Positions 60,349 through 64,000 of a stretch of DNA of 64,000 nucleotides are shown one piece after another (within the stretch, counting starts at the first letter, position 1; each line of letters begins with the position of its first letter). The position numbers and the translations under genes were made by a program. Under the pieces are notes generated by a model that saw only the letters and a list, made by a program, of their open reading frames with translations, was not told the DNA's origin and searched no databases. This stretch comes from Burkholderiaceae bacterium. Its GTDB lineage: Bacteria > Pseudomonadota > Gammaproteobacteria > Burkholderiales > Burkholderiaceae_C. The stretch spans positions 62,001 to 126,000 of the forward strand of contig JAGOPK010000011.1 in the NCBI GenBank assembly GCA_017992055.1. Direction: 5' to 3'.

Positions 60349-62952
60349 TTGCCCTCCACCGATCCCGCCGCGCAGCCCGCGGTCGCACCGTTGCGCTTCG
60401 GTCCCGGCGAGCGCTTCGAACTCCAGCCGGCCGAAGGCCGGCTGCTGGTCGACGGACGGCCCGCCACGCTGGGCCGGCGCGCACTCGACCTGCTGGTGGT
60501 GCTGGCCGCCGAGCCCGGTCATCTGCTGACCAAGAGCATCCTGCTGGACCGCGTCTGGCCCGGCCTGGTGGTCGAAGAGGCCAATCTGCAGATGCAGATC
60601 AGCAATCTGCGCAAGGTGCTGGGCGGCGACATCATCGTCACCGTGCCCGGGCGCGGCTACCGCTTCGCCGCCGCGGTGCGCAGCCTGGCCGCGCCGGCCA
60701 GCCCGGTGTCCGTCCCGGCGCCGGCCCTGGCGGTCGGTCATCGGCCGGCACCGGCCGCCACGCCGCATCGCCTGATCGGGCGCGACGACGACCTGGCCCG
60801 CCTCGAAGCCATGCTGCAGCCCGGCGGCTGCAGCACGCTGGTGGGCAGCTCGGGCGTGGGCAAGACCAGCCTGGCGCGGCTGGTGGCGGTACGCCGGCCC
60901 GGCCGCGTGGTGTGGGTCGACCTGGCGGCATTGACCCAGGGCCGCCAAGTGGCCGATGTGGCCGGCGCGGTGGCGCGCGCGCTGGACCTGCAGCTCAGTG
61001 GCGGTGACGACCAGGCCCCGGCTCAGCTGCTGGCCGCGCTGCAGGGCCAGACCCTGCTGCTGGTGCTGGACAACGCCGAGCACCTGGTGCAGACCTGTGC
61101 CGAGCTGGCCACGCTGCTGCGCCCGCTGGACGGCCTCACGCTGCTGGTGACCAGCCAGCTGCCGCTGGCCGTGGCCGGCGAGCGGGTGCTGCGGCTGGAA
61201 CCGCTGGCCCTGCCCGGGCCCGAGGCCGGCGCGGCCAGCCTGGCCAGCCCCGGCCAGGGCGCGCTGGCGCTGCTGCTGGAACGCATCGCGGCGGCCGACC
61301 AGCGCTTTGTCGCCCGGCCGGCCCAGCTGGACCTGCTGCTCAGCCTGTGCAGGCAGCTGGACGGCCTGCCGCTGGCGCTGGAGATGGTGGCCGCGCGGGT
61401 GCCGCTGCTGGGCCTGCAGGGCGTGCACGATGCGCTCGCCCAGCGCTTTGCACTGCTCACGCGTGGCCACCGCGACGCCGCGGCGCGGCACCGTACGCTG
61501 CACGGCGCGCTCGAGTGGAGCTATCAGCTGCTGGGCGCGGCCGAGCAGCGCCTGTTCCGCGCGCTGGGCGTGTTTGCGGGCGGCTTCACGCTGGATCTGG
61601 CAGTGGCGCTGATGACCGACGAGCCCGGCGCGCGCTGGGATGTCATCGACGGGCTGGCGGCGCTGGCCGAGCGCTCGCTGATCGTCGTCGGCAGCGAGGA
61701 TCCGCCGCGCTACCGCCTCCTGGAGACCATGCGCGCCTTTGCGCTCGAACAGCTGGCACGGTCTCCCGCGCCGGCGGCCGAAGAAGCCGAGAAAGCCGAG
61801 CAAGCCGAGGAAGCCACGGTGCGACGCCGCCATGCCGTCGCGCTGCTGGCGCTGTTCACGCGCTACACGCCGGGCGATGCCGGCCTGCTGGCCACCTGCC
61901 TGGCCGAGATGGAAAACGCGCGCGAGGCCGTGGCCTGGGCGCGCAGCCACGATCTGGGCATCGCCGCACCGCTGACGGCCGCCATCACCCTGGTCACCAC
62001 CTTCACGGCCTGGCGCCATGAGTCGGGCAACTGGCTGCTGGCGCTGGAAGGCGCGATGGAGCAGCCGGCCGGCCAGGCCCTGGCCGCGCCGCTGCAGGCG
62101 GCCTGGTGGACCGAGCGGGCGCGCGTCGGCACCATCCGCGGCGATGTCAACGCTCGCCACGCCGCGCGGCGTGCGGTGGCGCTGTGCAAGCCGCTGAACC
62201 AGCCGCGCCAGCTGCTGCGCGCCACGCTGACCTGGGTGCGCAGCATCCGCGAAGCCGAGCCCGAACTCGAACAGGCCTGCGCCGAGGTGCAGGCCCTGGT
62301 GGCGGCCTTGCCCGACCTGCCGCTGCGCGACCGCCTGGGCGTGCAGGGCGCGCTGAGCCGCGCCGCGGTGATCCGCCACGACATGGCCGCCCTGTTGGCC
62401 GGGCGCGAGGCCGAGCTGGCCCTGGCGCGCCAGCTTGGTGACCTGGACGCGGCGCATGCCGCCGAGTCCAGCATCGTCAACGCGCTGTCCGGCCTGGGCC
62501 GCCACGGCGAGGCGGTGCAGCGCGGCCAGGCCTTGCTGGCCAGGGTCGACGCCGACGGCAGCGGCAGCAATGGCAACCTGCCGTGGGTGATCTCGCCACT
62601 GCTGGCCGCGCTGCTGGCGCTGGGCCGGGTCGAGGCGGCACGCGCGCTGCTGCCGCGTGCGCTGGCGGCCGGGCAGCGGTTTGCCACGGCTGCGATGTGG
62701 CCGCAGTTCTGCGCGCTGGCGCTGGCCGAGCGGCGCTATGCGGTGGCGGCCCAGCTGCTGGGCTACACACGGCAGTGCTACCAATCCCGCGGCATCCGCT
62801 TCGAGCCCGCCGAGGAGCAGGGCCTGCAGCGCTGCGAGGCCGCTGTCGCGGCGGCCCTGGGGTCAGAGTCGTTGGCCGCCGGGCTGCAGCAGGGCCGCAT
62901 GCTGGACGAGGGTGCGGCCGAGGCGCTGGTGGTTGCGGGCGGCAGCGACTGA
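60349..62952 (+). CDS. wHTH-ATPase (STAND-like) transcriptional regulator
   Basis: An 867-residue protein: OmpR/PhoB-type winged helix (about 10-105), then a STAND-like NTPase with Walker A GSSGVGKTS (about 165) and Walker B LLLVLDNAEHLV (about 237), and a long helical C-terminus (420-867) likely TPR-like. There is no receiver domain and no LuxR domain. An AEEAEKAEQAEEA stretch near residue 480 is encoded by a short repeat. Such proteins are signal-integrating activators, often near secondary metabolism genes. The start codon is TTG, with GAGG about 11 bases before it. Confidence 0.87.
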   Translation: MPSTDPAAQPAVAPLRFGPGERFELQPAEGRLLVDGRPATLGRRALDLLVVLAAEPGHLLTKSILLDRVWPGLVVEEANLQMQISNLRKVLGGDIIVTVPGRGYRFAAAVRSLAAPASPVSVPAPALAVGHRPAPAATPHRLIGRDDDLARLEAMLQPGGCSTLVGSSGVGKTSLARLVAVRRPGRVVWVDLAALTQGRQVADVAGAVARALDLQLSGGDDQAPAQLLAALQGQTLLLVLDNAEHLVQTCAELATLLRPLDGLTLLVTSQLPLAVAGERVLRLEPLALPGPEAGAASLASPGQGALALLLERIAAADQRFVARPAQLDLLLSLCRQLDGLPLALEMVAARVPLLGLQGVHDALAQRFALLTRGHRDAAARHRTLHGALEWSYQLLGAAEQRLFRALGVFAGGFTLDLAVALMTDEPGARWDVIDGLAALAERSLIVVGSEDPPRYRLLETMRAFALEQLARSPAPAAEEAEKAEQAEEATVRRRHAVALLALFTRYTPGDAGLLATCLAEMENAREAVAWARSHDLGIAAPLTAAITLVTTFTAWRHESGNWLLALEGAMEQPAGQALAAPLQAAWWTERARVGTIRGDVNARHAARRAVALCKPLNQPRQLLRATLTWVRSIREAEPELEQACAEVQALVAALPDLPLRDRLGVQGALSRAAVIRHDMAALLAGREAELALARQLGDLDAAHAAESSIVNALSGLGRHGEAVQRGQALLARVDADGSGSNGNLPWVISPLLAALLALGRVEAARALLPRALAAGQRFATAAMWPQFCALALAERRYAVAAQLLGYTRQCYQSRGIRFEPAEEQGLQRCEAAVAAALGSESLAAGLQQGRMLDEGAAEALVVAGGSD

Positions 62953-62967
62953 GCCCGGGCCTGAGCC

Positions 62968-63591
62968 TCAGGCCCGAATGGAAGCGGCCTGGCCGCGCCT
63001 GCGTGCAGTGGCGGCCAGCGCGGCCAGCGACAGGCCGGCCAGTGCCAGTGCCGACGGTTCGGGCACGGCCATCGTCAGCGACACGTCGGGATGGTCGCCC
63101 GAGCTCATCAGGCCCGCATAGCCGAAGTTGTTGCCGCTGCTGGCAAAGTCGCAGGCCGAGGGCTGGCCGTCGATGCCAGAGCGGCAGGTGCCGTGGTGCG
63201 AGGCCGCCCACCACGGCAGGCGCAGGTCGATCGAGTCGGCCAGATGGCTGGCCGATGAGCCGAAGCTGGCCAGGAACTGGAAGTTCGACACCTGGCCCGC
63301 GGCATTGGTGGTCAGAAAGAAGTCCCAGTTGGCGAGGTCGCTGCCATCGAAGGCGATGTTGCCCAGGTTGACCGAGAAGCCGGTGACCTGGGCCCGGCCC
63401 AGGGTCTGGTTCTCGGCGGCCGAGATGGCGAGCTCGAAGCGTGCCGACACGGCGTCGCCGGTGGCCAGACCCAGCTCGCTGCAGTTGGCGGCGCAACTGC
63501 CCGACATCGTCACCAGCGCCGCATTCGCGCCTGCGGCCGCAGCCAGCGCCGCCACCAGGGCCAATGACCCCGACAAGGTCTTCTTCATCAC
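62968..63591 (-). CDS. PEP-CTERM sorting domain protein
   Basis: A 207-residue exported protein: signal peptide (cleavage near ANAA, 25), a Cys-containing beta-rich middle and a C-terminal PEP-CTERM signal (AVPEPSALALAG, helix, ARRRG). No other domain. The start is preceded by GAGGGAG; a Met one codon later is an alternative. Third such protein in this window. It converges with the wHTH-ATPase regulator, 15 bases apart. Confidence 0.88.
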   Translation of the reverse strand: MMKKTLSGSLALVAALAAAAGANAALVTMSGSCAANCSELGLATGDAVSARFELAISAAENQTLGRAQVTGFSVNLGNIAFDGSDLANWDFFLTTNAAGQVSNFQFLASFGSSASHLADSIDLRLPWWAASHHGTCRSGIDGQPSACDFASSGNNFGYAGLMSSGDHPDVSLTMAVPEPSALALAGLSLAALAATARRRGQAASIRA

Positions 63592-63687
63592 TCGACTCCC
63601 TCATTCCGTCCGACATGAACGGTGTGGAAGCAGTGTTGCGAAGGCTTGCGGCAGCGTCCTAAAGGAAGCCCAAAAGAATGCCCAAGC

Positions 63688-64000
63688 CTAGGCCGTGCGC
63701 GCACGCAGCCAGCCGATGATGTCGGCCGTCACCGCGTCGCGGTTGCTCTCGTTCAGAATCTCGTGGCGGGCGGCCGGGTAGAGCTGCACCGTCACATCGG
63801 CGATGCCGGCGTCGCGGTAACGCTGGCCCAGCAGCTGGATCAGCGCTCCGCCGGCGGCGAGCGGGTCGGCGTCGCCGGAGGCGATCAAGAGGGCCAGGTC
63901 GCGGCGGATGCCGGCCAGCCGCGCCGGATCGGCCAGCCGCGACGCGGGTGCAAACAGCGACGGGATCACATGCTCCGGCACCTCAAAGCCGCACCAGGGA
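63688..64000 (-). CDS. alpha/beta hydrolase, C-terminal part (monoacylglycerol lipase type)
   Basis: The last 104 codons of a gene whose start is beyond the window. It has ASGDADPLAAGGA with the catalytic Asp and LYPAARHEILNESNRDAV with the catalytic His, typical of lysophospholipase/monoacylglycerol lipase-like hydrolases; WCGFEVP at the cut is also family-like. The nucleophile serine is not in view. The GTG in frame at 63981 is internal, not the start. Confidence 0.85.
   Translation of the reverse strand, partial: PWCGFEVPEHVIPSLFAPASRLADPARLAGIRRDLALLIASGDADPLAAGGALIQLLGQRYRDAGIADVTVQLYPAARHEILNESNRDAVTADIIGWLRARTA

Noticed and set aside
60100..62784. 894-codon open frame antisense to the wHTH-ATPase regulator
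   Set aside because: Same low-complexity Gln/His/Arg/Gly character; a by-product of high G+C.
1..64000. tRNA, rRNA, CRISPR array, insertion sequence or prophage
   Set aside because: No cloverleaf, conserved rRNA core, regularly spaced identical repeats, transposase or integrase was found when reading both strands.

Overview
The window is about 70% G+C, densely coded and without plasmid, phage or insertion-sequence genes. Its gene set points to the chromosome of a betaproteobacterium of the order Burkholderiales, most like the Rubrivivax/Ideonella/Sphaerotilaceae group. The markers are a Bug-type solute receptor, DUF6352 next to glnS, DUF1415, three PEP-CTERM proteins (an exosortase is expected elsewhere), an RsfS with a basic tail, and the order yebC-purD-hemF-nadD-rsfS-rlmH-maf-rng. 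No rRNA, tRNA or CRISPR array was seen. The assignment rests on family recognition, not on a database search.

Layout. 1-7.6 kb: an uncharacterised amidoligase/transglutaminase cluster, consisting of an alpha-E protein (cut by the window edge), a transglutaminase-DUF2126 protein, a permuted ATP-grasp/alpha-E fusion and a second transglutaminase. A small secreted repeat protein faces it. 8.4-10.8 kb: OmpW, a GDSL lipoprotein and an FKBP isomerase. 11.0-12.9 kb: minCDE. 13.0-17.3 kb: HDOD protein, DUF1415, dusC, a phytanoyl-CoA dioxygenase-like protein and a PEP-CTERM protein. 17.5-20.0 kb: a P450 divergent from an AraC regulator. 20.2-21.8 kb: two unrecognised genes. 21.8-24.6 kb: DUF6352 and glnS. 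24.9-32.9 kb: GGDEF/EAL protein, PEP-CTERM phosphodiesterase, LytS/LytR-type pair, DUF2306 and a PAP2 protein. 32.9-37.6 kb: a five-gene envelope operon (TPR-like protein, ABC ATPase, permease, LolA-like protein, outer-membrane barrel). 37.8-43.2 kb: argC, LysR, a small membrane protein, GNAT, GST and a HerA-like ATPase. 43.3-50.4 kb: the housekeeping run yebC to rng. 50.4-55.9 kb: enoyl-CoA hydratase, then a dehydratase-lyase catabolic operon with a Bug receptor and a divergent IclR regulator. 55.9-63.0 kb: a MocR-like regulator, MFS exporter, type III polyketide synthase and a wHTH-ATPase regulator. 63.0-64.0 kb: a PEP-CTERM protein and the end of a lipase.

The most interesting items are four. 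(1) A MocR-type regulator at 55914-57308 has lost the PLP-binding lysine and most other cofactor-contact motifs, yet keeps a clear operator-like set of CGATAC repeats upstream. (2) A type III polyketide synthase lies between an exporter and a large ATPase regulator, possibly a small secondary-metabolite locus. (3) A LeuC/LeuD-like dehydratase is translationally coupled to an isocitrate-lyase-family lyase; this would fit degradation of a substituted malate or citrate. (4) The amidoligase/transglutaminase cluster and its secreted repeat neighbour may form an enzyme-substrate system.

Many genes are tightly packed with 4-base start/stop overlaps. Several start codons lack a Shine-Dalgarno sequence but have a -10-like hexamer 6-11 bases upstream, suggesting leaderless mRNAs. 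The only gene-free stretch longer than 300 bases is 31632-31982.
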